From the NCBI GenBank assembly GCA_043817485.1, contig JBDRGX010000093.1, forward strand, positions 1 to 11,285: 11,285 nucleotides of DNA, written 5' to 3'. A program made the translations under genes and the position numbers. Origin of the DNA: JBDRGX01 sp043817485 [NCBI: bacterium]. Its GTDB lineage: Bacteria; JBDRGX01. The notes below the pieces were generated by a model, which worked only from the letters and a program-made list of their open reading frames with translations, was not told the origin of the DNA and did not search any database. Numbering within the stretch: position 1 is the stretch's first letter; the number at the start of each line of letters is the position of its first letter. Below, piece after piece: positions 1 through 7,136 of the stretch.

Positions 1-34
1 CATTGTTTTTGCCAAAAAAAAATTTGATATTCAT

Positions 35-113
35 TGGTCGGGGTGAGAGGATTTGAACCTCCGACCTCAGCGTCCCGAACGCTGCACGCTAAACCAGACT
101 GCGCTACACCCCG
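35..113 (-). tRNA. tRNA-Pro (anticodon CGG)
   Basis: Read on the minus strand this folds into a complete cloverleaf. The 7-bp acceptor stem is CGGGGTG/CACCCCG. The D-arm is closed by GCGC/GCGT, the anticodon stem is CAGCG/CGCTG with loop TTCGGGA, and the T-arm is GGAGG/CCTCT with loop TTCAAAT. The anticodon CGG reads the proline codon CCG. The loop closely resembles the known bacterial tRNA-Pro(CGG) loop. The 3' CCA is encoded (positions 35-37 on the plus strand read TGG). The mature 5' end lies only 5 nt after the accD stop codon and no separate promoter fits in that gap, so it is probably processed from the purH-accD transcript. A run of nine U residues in the transcript (22 to 14) follows the gene without an obvious GC-rich hairpin. 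Confidence 0.96.
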
Positions 114-118
114 AAATA

Positions 119-949
119 TTATTTCTCTTGATTATTTTTATTTATATAATTTAATAATGTTTCTAATGTATTTTTCAACTCTTTTCTTTCTACAATTATA
201 TCTATCATTCCATGAGAAAGTTGAAATTCTGATTTTTGAAATCCTTGTGGTAATTTTTGTCTAATAGTTTGTTCAATTACTCTTGGTCCAGCAAAACCAA
301 TTAAAGATTTTGGCTCTGCAATAATAATATCCCCTAAAGAAGCAAAACTTGCCCAAACACCACCCATTGTAGGATCAGTAACAACAGAAAGATATAATCC
401 TCCTTGAGAGTGAAATTTACCTAATGCTGCACTTGTTTTAGCCATTTGCATTAAAGAAAAAATTCCTTCATACATTCGAGCACCACCACCAGAACCAGAA
501 ATAATTATAAGGGGCTTTTTAGAAGAAATTGCTTTTTCAATAATTCGAGTAATTTTTTCTCCAACTACTGAACCCATAGATCCCATTAAAAATCTTGAAT
601 CAGTAAGTGCTACACAAATTGAATGATTTCCAATTTTTGCAGTACCTACTATGCAAGCTTCTTTTAATCCAGTTTTTTTTTGATCTCTTTCTAATTTTTC
701 TGAATAAAATGGAAAATTAAGAATATTTACAGATTCTAAATTAGTTTCTGTTTCTTTAAAACTATTTTTTTCAAACAAGTATTCAATTCTTTCTTTTACA
801 GATAATCTAAAATGATTTTTACATTTTGGACAAACTTTATAATTTTTTTCTAATTCTTTATTATAAATAATTTCTCCACAACTATTACATTTTGTCCAAA
901 GTCCTGTAGGAATTTCTTTCGTATGTTTTATTTTATTAATCCATCCCAT
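119..949 (-). CDS. accD: Acetyl-CoA carboxylase carboxyltransferase subunit beta
   Basis: Cytoplasmic beta subunit of the acetyl-CoA carboxylase carboxyltransferase. With AccA it transfers CO2 from carboxybiotin on BCCP to acetyl-CoA, giving malonyl-CoA for fatty-acid synthesis. The N-terminal four-cysteine zinc ribbon typical of bacterial AccD is intact: C21-x2-C24 and C40-x2-C43. The crotonase-like carboxyltransferase core follows, with the glycine-rich GSGGGARMYEG stretch (152-162), SLMQMAKTSAAL (165-176) and the MGGVWASFASLGDIIIAEP block (195-213). The 276-aa length is normal. The start is ATG at 949, preceded by an AGAGGTAA ribosome site. Two positions differ from the commonest AccD sequences: Y160 where Q is usual, and VWASFAS in place of V(T/S)ASFAM. 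Both look like lineage variation. It lies 24 bp after purH and just before tRNA-Pro. No accA is visible in the window. Confidence 0.96.
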   Translation of the reverse strand: MGWINKIKHTKEIPTGLWTKCNSCGEIIYNKELEKNYKVCPKCKNHFRLSVKERIEYLFEKNSFKETETNLESVNILNFPFYSEKLERDQKKTGLKEACIVGTAKIGNHSICVALTDSRFLMGSMGSVVGEKITRIIEKAISSKKPLIIISGSGGGARMYEGIFSLMQMAKTSAALGKFHSQGGLYLSVVTDPTMGGVWASFASLGDIIIAEPKSLIGFAGPRVIEQTIRQKLPQGFQKSEFQLSHGMIDIIVERKELKNTLETLLNYINKNNQEK

Positions 950-973
950 TATTTACCTCTTTTTTTTATAATT

Positions 974-2527
974 TTAATGTAAAAACTGTCTTGTTCCAGT
1001 AAATACCATTGCTATATTATGTTGATTACAAAGTTCTATAGATAAATTATCTTTTTTAGATCCACCAGGTTGAATAATCGCTGTAATTCCAACTTTTGCT
1101 GCCATTTCAACAATATCAGGTTTAGGAAAAAAAGCATCTGAAGCTAAAACACTTCCTTTTATTTTATCTCCAGCTTTTTTAATAGCAATTTCCATTGAAT
1201 CTATTCTACTCATTTGTCCAGCCCCTATTCCAATAATTTCATCTTCTAAAGATAAAACAATTGCATTTGATTTTACAGATCTTATAACTTTCCAAGCAAA
1301 TAATAAAGCTTTTTTTTCTTGTTCATTTGGTTCTCTTGAAGTTACAGTTTTTAATTCTAATAAAGGAATTGAAGACAATGATTTTTCTTGAATTAATATC
1401 CCTCCATTTATTTTTCGTATATCTAAATCTTTTTTTTCTTGTTCAATTTTTCCTAATGCAAATAATAACATATTTCCTTTATTATTTAAAAAATCAAAAG
1501 CTTCTTTTTCATAATCTGGAGCTACGACTACTTGAATAAATGTTTTACTAATTTCTATTGCTGTTAACAAATCTACTTTTCTATTTAAACCAACTATCCC
1601 TCCAAAAGCAGACATAGAATCACAATTATATGCCTTTTTATATGCTTCACAAAGATTATCACTTATTCCTACTCCACAAGGATTATTATGTTTAATAATT
1701 ACAGCACAGATATCTTGAGAAAAAGATTTTAGTATTTCAAGAGTAGCATTTATATCTAAAATATTGTTAAATGAAGTTTCTTGAGCAATAGAAAGTTTTT
1801 TCATTTTTGATAAACTATTTTCTGAAGCATTCCAATCTTTATAAAAAGCTGCTTTTTGATGAGGATTTTCTCCATATCTTAAGTCTTTAACTTTTTCATA
1901 AGGATAAATAAAAAAAGGAGGGAATAAAGAATCTTTATTGAAAACTGGATATAAATAATTATAAATTACAGCATCATATTTTGCTGTATACATAAAAGCT
2001 TCAACAGCTAATTTTTGACAAGTTTCTAAACTAATTTCACAATTATTTTTTTTAAGTTCATTTAATATTTCTTTATATTTTTGATGATTTACAACAACTG
2101 CTACATCTTTATAATTTTTAGACGCTGCTCTAATTAAAGTAGTGCCTCCAATATCAATATTTTCTATTACTTCATCCAATGATACATTTTCTTTTTTAAT
2201 TGTTTGTTCAAAAGGATATAAATTTACTACGACTAAATCAATTAAATCAATATTATAATTACTAACTTCTTCCATATGTTTTTGAGAATTTCTTATAGCT
2301 AAAATTCCTCCATGAATTTTAGGATGAAGTGTTTTTACTCTTCCATCTAACATTTCTGGAAAACCAGTATAATCAGAAACATCTTTTACTGGAATTTCTA
2401 GTTCTTTTATTACTTTAGCACTTCCTCCAGTAGAAAAAATTTCTATGCCTAAATTGTGTAATTCTTTAGCAAAATTTATAATATCAGTTTTATCAGATAC
2501 ACTAATCAAAACTCGCTTTACTTTCAT
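974..2527 (-). CDS. purH: Bifunctional AICAR formyltransferase / IMP cyclohydrolase
   Basis: Catalyses the last two steps of de novo purine synthesis: formylation of AICAR with 10-formyl-THF, then ring closure to IMP. Residues about 1-150 are the MGS-like cyclohydrolase domain, starting VKRVLISVSDKT, with STGGS (32-36) and the phosphate-binding run DYTGFPEMLDGRVKTLHPK (52-70). From about 150 on is the AICAR transformylase domain, with DLRYGENPHQ (215-224), the catalytic Lys279-His280 in IKHNNPCG, and SAFGG (306-310). The protein ends TGTRQFLH, like the family's usual C-terminus. The length of 517 aa is standard. The ATG at 2527 has a strong upstream site (TTATTGGAGGTACA before ATG). It is the first gene of an operon with accD and tRNA-Pro. 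No other purine gene is present, so the locus is not a pur cluster. Confidence 0.98.
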   Translation of the reverse strand: MKVKRVLISVSDKTDIINFAKELHNLGIEIFSTGGSAKVIKELEIPVKDVSDYTGFPEMLDGRVKTLHPKIHGGILAIRNSQKHMEEVSNYNIDLIDLVVVNLYPFEQTIKKENVSLDEVIENIDIGGTTLIRAASKNYKDVAVVVNHQKYKEILNELKKNNCEISLETCQKLAVEAFMYTAKYDAVIYNYLYPVFNKDSLFPPFFIYPYEKVKDLRYGENPHQKAAFYKDWNASENSLSKMKKLSIAQETSFNNILDINATLEILKSFSQDICAVIIKHNNPCGVGISDNLCEAYKKAYNCDSMSAFGGIVGLNRKVDLLTAIEISKTFIQVVVAPDYEKEAFDFLNNKGNMLLFALGKIEQEKKDLDIRKINGGILIQEKSLSSIPLLELKTVTSREPNEQEKKALLFAWKVIRSVKSNAIVLSLEDEIIGIGAGQMSRIDSMEIAIKKAGDKIKGSVLASDAFFPKPDIVEMAAKVGITAIIQPGGSKKDNLSIELCNQHNIAMVFTGTRQFLH

Positions 2528-2566
2528 TGTACCTCCAATAATTAAACATTGATTGTAAAATTTAAT

Positions 2567-2594
2567 TTTATATCTTTAAAAATATTTTTGGCAA
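2567..2594 (-). promoter_or_regulatory. Candidate sigma-70-type promoter for purH-accD-tRNA-Pro
   Basis: On the minus strand, TTGCCA (2594-2589) and TATAAA (2572-2567) are separated by 16 bp. This would start transcription roughly 33 nt before the purH ATG and leave room for its GGAGG ribosome site. The background is extremely AT-rich, so the -10 box alone means little. The pairing with a reasonable -35 and the position are the support. Confidence 0.5.
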
Positions 2595-2684
2595 GAAAAT
2601 TTTTTAAAAAAATTTATAAATATATATGTAATCGTATTCTGTAAATATTTTTGCATATATCAAAAAAAGTATATAAAAATATAT

Positions 2685-2712
2685 TTGACATTTTTTGTTT
2701 TTAAATTATAAA
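2685..2712 (+). promoter_or_regulatory. Candidate promoter for lptE-glmU-like operon
   Basis: A perfect -35 hexamer TTGACA (2685-2690) is followed after 16 bp by TATAAA (2707-2712). Transcription would begin near 2719, about 60 nt before the lptE TTG start. It faces away from the purH promoter in the shared 252-bp divergent region. Confidence 0.6.
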
Positions 2713-2765
2713 ATTGCAAAATCAATAATATTTCAAAATAAAATGCAAATTTTTGGTTAAAAAAT

Positions 2766-2770
2766 AAAGG
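2766..2770 (+). promoter_or_regulatory. Ribosome-binding site supporting the TTG start of lptE
   Basis: AAAGG sits 9 nt before the TTG at 2780. The first in-frame ATG (2798) has no purine-rich site in front of it. Starting there would also remove the positively charged n-region of the signal peptide. The site therefore favours the TTG. Confidence 0.6.
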
Positions 2771-2779
2771 CAAAAAAAA

Positions 2780-3289
2780 TTGAATAAATTAATTATAATG
2801 TGTTTAATTTTGAGTTCTCTTTCTATAAATTGTGGATATGTTTTTCATTCTGTTCTTCCTTCTCATATAAAAACAATTTGCATAAATACTTTTCAAAATA
2901 AAACTACTCAATATAATTTGGATAATTTATTAACGGAATCTGTCATTAAAAATTTTACCTATAATCCTCAATTAAAAATTGCTGAAGAAAAAAAAGCAGA
3001 TGGTGTGTTAGAAGGAGAAATTATTAGTTATTTAAAAGAAGAAATTTCTTTTACAGAAAATCAAGTAAAAGAATATAGAATAACAATTTTAGCAAATGTT
3101 AAATTTAGAGATTTAGTAAAAGATAAAATATTTTGGGAAGAAAAAAATATAGAAGGAAAAGCAATTTATTCTTCTTTACAAAAAGACACAACATATTTTC
3201 AAATGATTTCTACTGAAGAAGAAGCAATTAAAGAATCTATTAATCAATTATCACAAAAAATAGTAAATAGAACTATTTCTGGATGGTAA
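2780..3289 (+). CDS. lptE: LPS-assembly lipoprotein LptE
   Basis: Predicted outer-membrane lipoprotein that would plug and assist the LptD translocon, which places LPS on the cell surface. The N-terminus MNKLIIMCLILSSLSINCGY reads as a lipoprotein signal with C18 as the acylated cysteine. CGYVF right after it matches the CGYxF opening typical of LptE. The body has the usual plan: I-K-T-I-C-I followed by FQNKTTQYNLDNLLTE (38-53), an ADGVLEGEI strand (63-71 region), YRITILANVKF, and a final helix. The length of 169 aa fits. The lipobox is unusual in having Asn at -1 (S-I-N-C) instead of Gly, Ala or Ser. The start is TTG at 2780, chosen for its AAAGG site. It lies 24 bp before the GlmU-like gene, and both would serve envelope polysaccharide biogenesis. 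The family is divergent, so the call rests on pattern rather than on strong identity. Confidence 0.83.
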   Translation: MNKLIIMCLILSSLSINCGYVFHSVLPSHIKTICINTFQNKTTQYNLDNLLTESVIKNFTYNPQLKIAEEKKADGVLEGEIISYLKEEISFTENQVKEYRITILANVKFRDLVKDKIFWEEKNIEGKAIYSSLQKDTTYFQMISTEEEAIKESINQLSQKIVNRTISGW

Positions 3290-3313
3290 TTTAAAAAAGG
3301 AGATTTTTATTAA

Positions 3314-4591
3314 ATGGAAAAAAATATTTGTATTTTTGAAGATGATAAATTTAGTCAATTATTTCCATTAGTTTATTGTCGACCTGTTTTTGATTTAAAA
3401 TGTGGTATTTTGACTTTGGAAGAAAGAATTAAAAAATATTATTCTACTGCTTCTTTTCATATTCAATGTAGAGAAAATTTGGTATCTTTACAAAAACAAA
3501 AAAATAAAGCAATATCTTACAATGATTTAAAAGAACTTGAAAATAATGGTTGTTTATTTCTTAATGGAAAAATATTAATAGATCAAGAATTTGTTAATAA
3601 TGTTAATATTATTGGACCAGATGAAATTGGAATATGTCAAGAAGAAGTTGTATATATTCGAGCATCAAGTGAATTATTAAAAAAAATAAAGAATTTATGG
3701 AAAATACCTTTAAACACAGAATTAGTAGAAAAATTAAAACAAATTATAAAAGTAAAAGAAATAAAAGTGAATTTGATAAATTATATTTGGGATACAATTA
3801 AATATAACAGCGAAATGCTTCAAAAAGATTATGAGTTTTTGATTGGAAAAGGAAAAATAGAAGGATTTATAGATCCTTTAGCAACAATATATGGAGATAA
3901 AAAAAATCTTTATACAGCAAAAAATAGTAGAATTGAAGCAGGTGTTGTAATCAATCTTACAAGTGGACCAGTTTATTTGGATGAAGATGCTTGTATTCGT
4001 CCACCTTCTATAATTGATGGACCTTGTTATATCGGTAAAAAAACTGTTATTGATGGTGCAAAACTTAGAAGTGGAAATAGTATTGGTCCAGTATGTAAAA
4101 TAGCAGGAGAACTTGAAGAATCTATTATTCTTGGTTATTCAAATAAACATCATGATGGATTTTTAGGACATGCTTATTTAGGTGAATGGGTAAATTTAGG
4201 AGCCATGACTACTAATAGTGATTTAAAAAATAATTATGGTGAAATTAAAATATATGTAAATGGAGAATTAATAAATACAGGCGAAATCAAATTAGGTTGT
4301 TTTATTGGAGATCATACTAAAACTGGAATTGGTACTTTAATTAATACTGGCTCTACTTTTGGAGTAGCAAGTAATTTATTTGGCGGCAAAGAAGTATTAC
4401 CTAAATTTGTTCCTTCTTTTTCATGGGGAGATGGAACTTCTTTTGTAGTTCATAATACAGAAAAAGCAATTAGTAATGCTAAAAAAATTATGGCAAGAAG
4501 AAAAGTTGTATTAACAGACATAGAAGCAAATATACTTAAAGAAATTTTTGAAACAACAAAAGAGGAAAGAAAAAATTTAGGAATAAAATAA
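3314..4591 (+). CDS. Alternative GlmU-type sugar-1-phosphate nucleotidylyltransferase / acyltransferase
   Basis: This resembles the 'alternative bacterial GlmU' family (the TIGR03991 type), a two-domain enzyme proposed to make UDP-GlcNAc for peptidoglycan and LPS. The N-terminal part (about 1-170) begins with CIFEDDKFSQLFPLVYCRPVFDL and lacks the classical GlmU L-A-A-G-x-G-T-R-M loop, as is usual for this family. The C-terminal part (about 187-375) is a left-handed beta-helix. Its imperfect hexapeptide repeats include RIEAGVVI, RPPSIIDGPCYIG (229-241) and AKLRSGNSIG, plus the signature YSNKHHDGFLGHAYLGEWVNLGA (275-297) with likely active-site histidines at 279-280 and 286. AAGGAG (3297-3302) precedes the ATG by 11 nt. 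It follows lptE by 24 bp in one operon. Substrate specificity cannot be read from sequence. Acetylation plus uridylylation is the family inference. Confidence 0.82.
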   Translation: MEKNICIFEDDKFSQLFPLVYCRPVFDLKCGILTLEERIKKYYSTASFHIQCRENLVSLQKQKNKAISYNDLKELENNGCLFLNGKILIDQEFVNNVNIIGPDEIGICQEEVVYIRASSELLKKIKNLWKIPLNTELVEKLKQIIKVKEIKVNLINYIWDTIKYNSEMLQKDYEFLIGKGKIEGFIDPLATIYGDKKNLYTAKNSRIEAGVVINLTSGPVYLDEDACIRPPSIIDGPCYIGKKTVIDGAKLRSGNSIGPVCKIAGELEESIILGYSNKHHDGFLGHAYLGEWVNLGAMTTNSDLKNNYGEIKIYVNGELINTGEIKLGCFIGDHTKTGIGTLINTGSTFGVASNLFGGKEVLPKFVPSFSWGDGTSFVVHNTEKAISNAKKIMARRKVVLTDIEANILKEIFETTKEERKNLGIK

Positions 4592-4607
4592 AATTTACAA
4601 AAAAATC

Positions 4608-4635
4608 TTGACTTATAAAAATATTTTCATATAAT
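4608..4635 (+). promoter_or_regulatory. Promoter of tRNA-Asn
   Basis: TTGACT (4608-4613) and a perfect TATAAT (4630-4635) are spaced by 16 bp. Transcription would start around 4642, about 14 nt before the mature tRNA 5' end, which is a normal leader length. This is the best-looking promoter in the window and shows that the tRNA can be expressed independently of the upstream operon. Confidence 0.8.
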
Positions 4636-4655
4636 TCAAACTTTTCAAACTTTAT

Positions 4656-4730
4656 TCCCCGGTAGCTCAATGGCAGAGTAGGTGGCTGTTAACCACTTGG
4701 TTGCTGGTTCGAATCCAGCCCGGGGAGCCA
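4656..4730 (+). tRNA. tRNA-Asn (anticodon GTT)
   Basis: A full cloverleaf is visible. The acceptor stem TCCCCGG pairs with CCGGGGA. The D-arm is GCTC/GAGT, the anticodon arm is GGTGG/CCACT with loop CTGTTAA giving anticodon GTT, and the T-arm is GCTGG/CCAGC with loop TTCGAAT. The discriminator base is G and CCA is encoded. The gene is far more GC-rich than its surroundings. It has its own promoter just upstream. The next gene downstream is the UroD-like methyltransferase, whose base use looks different. tRNA-Asn 3' ends are a common integration target, but I see no second copy of the tRNA 3' end in the window. Confidence 0.98.
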
Positions 4731-4882
4731 AGTTAATTTATCTACTGCCTATTATAATTCAAAAATGTGTCTGCATAAAATACCCATTTCTATTTAAAAA
4801 ATTGAATGTAACAGTTTAGTAAGTCAAAATCATAAATATAAATGTATTTATATATATGATGATGAATAATTGAAGGGTCATT
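4731..4882 (+). other. Intergenic leader of the UroD-like gene
   Basis: This 152-bp AT-rich stretch lies between tRNA-Asn and the UroD-like ORF. It holds a short 7-bp inverted repeat, ATAAATA (4832-4838) facing TATTTAT (4845-4851), and an AAGGG ribosome site (4873-4877) 5 nt before the ATG. I see no convincing -35/-10 pair, no attachment-site repeat and no integrase remnant. Confidence 0.4.
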
Positions 4883-5902
4883 ATGAATTCTTATGAACGC
4901 ATGATAAATTTATTTTCAGGAAAACCAGTAGACAGATTACCTGCACAGCCACTTTGTATGACTTTTGCAGCACAATTAGCAGGCGTAAAATATTATGATT
5001 ATGTAACTGATTACCGTGTATTAGTTGAAGCACAACTCAAATTATATGAAAAATTTGGATTTGATATTATGTCATTATGTTCTGACCCTTGCAGAGAAGC
5101 TGTAGATTGTGGAGCTGACATAAAATGGTTTGAAAATCAACCACCGACTTCAAACCCAGATAATTCTTTACTAAAAGACAAAAATAAATTACTTGGGTTA
5201 AAACAACCTAATCCGTTAAGCAAAGGACAAATGTACGATAGAGTAAAAGGTGCTAAACTTTTTCGAGAAAAGGTTGGCAATGAAATTCCTATTCTTGGAT
5301 GGATTGAAGGACCAATGTCAGAAGGATCTGATTTACGTGGATTTGAAATTATGATGGATTTTATTGATGACCCAAAATTTGTTATTGACTTGTTTGAATT
5401 TGTAACAGAAATGGAAATCAATTTTGCAAAAGCCCAAATAAATGCAGGTGTTGACATTATCGGTATTGGCGATGCCGCAGCTTCTTTAGTCAGTGCTGAT
5501 ACATACCATGAGTACATTTTGCCATATGAAAAACGAATAATTGATGCTATTCACGAAATGGGTTGTTTTGTTAGATTACACATCTGCGGAAATATCAACC
5601 ATCTTCTTAAAGACATAAATAGTCTTAATATTGATATGATCGATATTGATTTTTTAACCAATCTCCATCTTACTAAAGATATTTTAAATCCCAATATTGC
5701 TATTCTTGGCAATATCAACCCTGTGAAATATTTTCTTGAAAGCACAGCAAAAGATGTATATAATGGATTATTTGAATGTCATCAAATCGTAGGTGATAAA
5801 TACATAATCGGCCCTGGATGTGAAATCCCTCCAGAAAGTAAATATGAAAATGTACAAGCAATTATGGAATATGCTCACTCCACTCAACAAAAAATTAACT
5901 GA
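4883..5902 (+). CDS. Uroporphyrinogen decarboxylase-family protein (MtaA/CmuA-like cobamide methyltransferase)
   Basis: A TIM-barrel protein of the UroD superfamily, on the methylcobamide:CoM/corrinoid methyltransferase side rather than true HemE. It has a likely zinc site, H233-x-C235-G in RLHICGN plus C313 in GPGCEIPPESKYENV, the H-x-C...C arrangement of MtaA/MtbA/CmuA enzymes that bind a thiol methyl acceptor. Other family marks are the opening YERMINLFSGKPVDRLPAQP (4-23), IEGPMSEGSDLRG (141-153), DIIGIGDAAASLVSADTYHEYILPYEK, and the LGNINP strand (275-280). The length of 339 aa is typical. The ATG at 4883 follows AAGGG closely. No corrinoid protein, MtaB-type partner or activator is nearby, so methyl donor and acceptor are unknown. 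Codons ending in C (GAC, ATC, GGC, AAC) seem commoner than in neighbouring genes, and long antisense open frames are present. Both hint at a different origin. Confidence 0.8.
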   Translation: MNSYERMINLFSGKPVDRLPAQPLCMTFAAQLAGVKYYDYVTDYRVLVEAQLKLYEKFGFDIMSLCSDPCREAVDCGADIKWFENQPPTSNPDNSLLKDKNKLLGLKQPNPLSKGQMYDRVKGAKLFREKVGNEIPILGWIEGPMSEGSDLRGFEIMMDFIDDPKFVIDLFEFVTEMEINFAKAQINAGVDIIGIGDAAASLVSADTYHEYILPYEKRIIDAIHEMGCFVRLHICGNINHLLKDINSLNIDMIDIDFLTNLHLTKDILNPNIAILGNINPVKYFLESTAKDVYNGLFECHQIVGDKYIIGPGCEIPPESKYENVQAIMEYAHSTQQKIN

Positions 5903-5949
5903 TTTATTCCATACAAAATTTATTAAATTCAAACTATAATCCTTTTTTT

Positions 5950-5993
5950 TTGACTAATTTTTTCTTGCACTATATTCAAATAATAGTTACAAT
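5950..5993 (+). promoter_or_regulatory. Candidate promoter region for the glycosyltransferase
   Basis: Two overlapping possibilities exist. One is TTGACT (5950-5955) with TATATT (5971-5976), a short 15-bp spacer. The other is TTGCAC (5965-5970) with TACAAT (5988-5993), a 17-bp spacer. Neither is decisive in this AT-rich background, but the 148-bp gap after the UroD-like stop makes a separate promoter likely. Confidence 0.35.
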
Positions 5994-6050
5994 ATTCAAG
6001 TAAAAAAGTAAAAAAAAATATAAAAATCTTATTAAAGGATTTTGTAAAAC

Positions 6051-7136
6051 ATGAAAATTTGTTTTATAGGTGATTTTTTAAGAAATCGTCATAATACTAC
6101 TTGGGTTCATTATTTTTATAATGCTGGTTATAATGTAGAACTTATAGGTGAACATAATCCTCAAATTAAAGGAATTCCATTTCATTCTTTAAAAGTTCCT
6201 CCTATTCCTTTTTTAAAAACATTTTTCCGTATTTGGAAAATAAAAAAAATTCTTCTTCAAAGCAAACCAGATATTCTTCATGCTTTTGATTCTATTTATG
6301 GCTATCTTGGTGCTTTATCTTTTTTTCATCCTTTAGTAATTACTTTATGGAATGATGAAATTGCTTTATTTAAAATAAGAAATTTTTTAGAAAAAAAATT
6401 TATTATCTATGGATTAAAAAAAGCTGATTTAATTACTGCAGATGCCAAATGTGTTGTTTCTTCTGTAGAAAATTTGTTGAATAAAAAAAATTTCATAGAA
6501 TTCATTCTTACGGGAATTGATCTTAATCTTTTTAACCCCAGATGTATTTCCGATTTAAAAAAACAATTAAATATTCCAGAAGATTTTTTAGTTGTTACGA
6601 GTTTAAGATCTTTTGAAAAAGAGTATTATAATCTTGATATTATTGTAAAATCTATTCCTTATATTATTGCAAATTTTCCTAAAACTATATTTTTATTTTT
6701 GCATAATGGTAAATTTTTTGAAAGTATTCAAAAACAAGTAAAAAAACTAAATATAGAAAAATTTGTAAAATTTGTAGGATTAGTTCCACATAACAAAATG
6801 GCTCATTATCTTAATATTTCTGATATTGCTATTACCATTCCCTCAACAGATGCTACTTCTTCTTCTTTATTAGAAAGTATGGCATGTAAAATACCTATAA
6901 TTGCAAGTGATTTACCTGCTAATTGTGATTGGATAAAAAATGATTGGAATGGATTAATTGTACCTTCAAGAGATGTTAAAAAATTAGAAACAGCTATTTT
7001 AATTTTACTAAAAAATTTCAATCAAAGAAAAATATTTGCAGAAAGAAGTTTTGAAATAGTAAAACAATTTGATTATAAATTACATATGAAAAAAATGAAA
7101 GAATTATATCAAAATTTAGTAAAGACTTTCAGTTAA
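6051..7136 (+). CDS. Glycosyltransferase, GT4-like (GT-B fold)
   Basis: Cytoplasmic or membrane-associated glycosyltransferase of two Rossmann-like domains, probably using a nucleotide sugar to build a surface polysaccharide, LPS or glycolipid. The N-terminal half has MKICFIGDFLRNRHNTTW (1-18), KPDILHAFDSIYGYLGAL and VITLWNDE (96-103). The linker reads TGIDLNLFNP (154-163). The C-terminal half carries the donor-site signature S-T-D267-A-T-S-S-S-L-L-E275-S-M-A-C, followed by PIIASDLPANCDWI and NGLIVPSRD. The usual GT4 E-x7-E appears here as D267-x7-E275, a variant known in part of the family. There is no signal peptide. AAAGGA (6034-6039) supports the ATG at 6051. Its last 21 nt overlap the end of convergent yraN. 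There are no other sugar genes beside it, so the product cannot be specified. Confidence 0.87.
   Translation: MKICFIGDFLRNRHNTTWVHYFYNAGYNVELIGEHNPQIKGIPFHSLKVPPIPFLKTFFRIWKIKKILLQSKPDILHAFDSIYGYLGALSFFHPLVITLWNDEIALFKIRNFLEKKFIIYGLKKADLITADAKCVVSSVENLLNKKNFIEFILTGIDLNLFNPRCISDLKKQLNIPEDFLVVTSLRSFEKEYYNLDIIVKSIPYIIANFPKTIFLFLHNGKFFESIQKQVKKLNIEKFVKFVGLVPHNKMAHYLNISDIAITIPSTDATSSSLLESMACKIPIIASDLPANCDWIKNDWNGLIVPSRDVKKLETAILILLKNFNQRKIFAERSFEIVKQFDYKLHMKKMKELYQNLVKTFS

Noticed and set aside
34-264. Plus-strand open frame of 76 codons over tRNA-Pro and the accD end
   Set aside because: It begins with the familiar spurious translation across an antisense tRNA (VGVRGFEPPTSAS) and runs antisense to accD. 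It is not a gene.
5137-5745. Two minus-strand open frames (126 and 64 codons) antisense to the UroD-like gene
   Set aside because: They have no ribosome sites and no recognisable domains. They mirror the codon structure of the strongly supported plus-strand gene.
4883-5902. Annotation as hemE (true uroporphyrinogen decarboxylase)
   Set aside because: The H-x-C-G...C zinc-site pattern and the opening sequence match the MtaA/CmuA methyltransferase side of the superfamily, and no heme gene is nearby.
4651-5910. Possible att direct repeat TTTATTCC before tRNA-Asn and after the UroD-like gene
   Set aside because: It is only 8 bp of common AT-rich sequence. It does not involve the tRNA 3' end, and no integrase is present.
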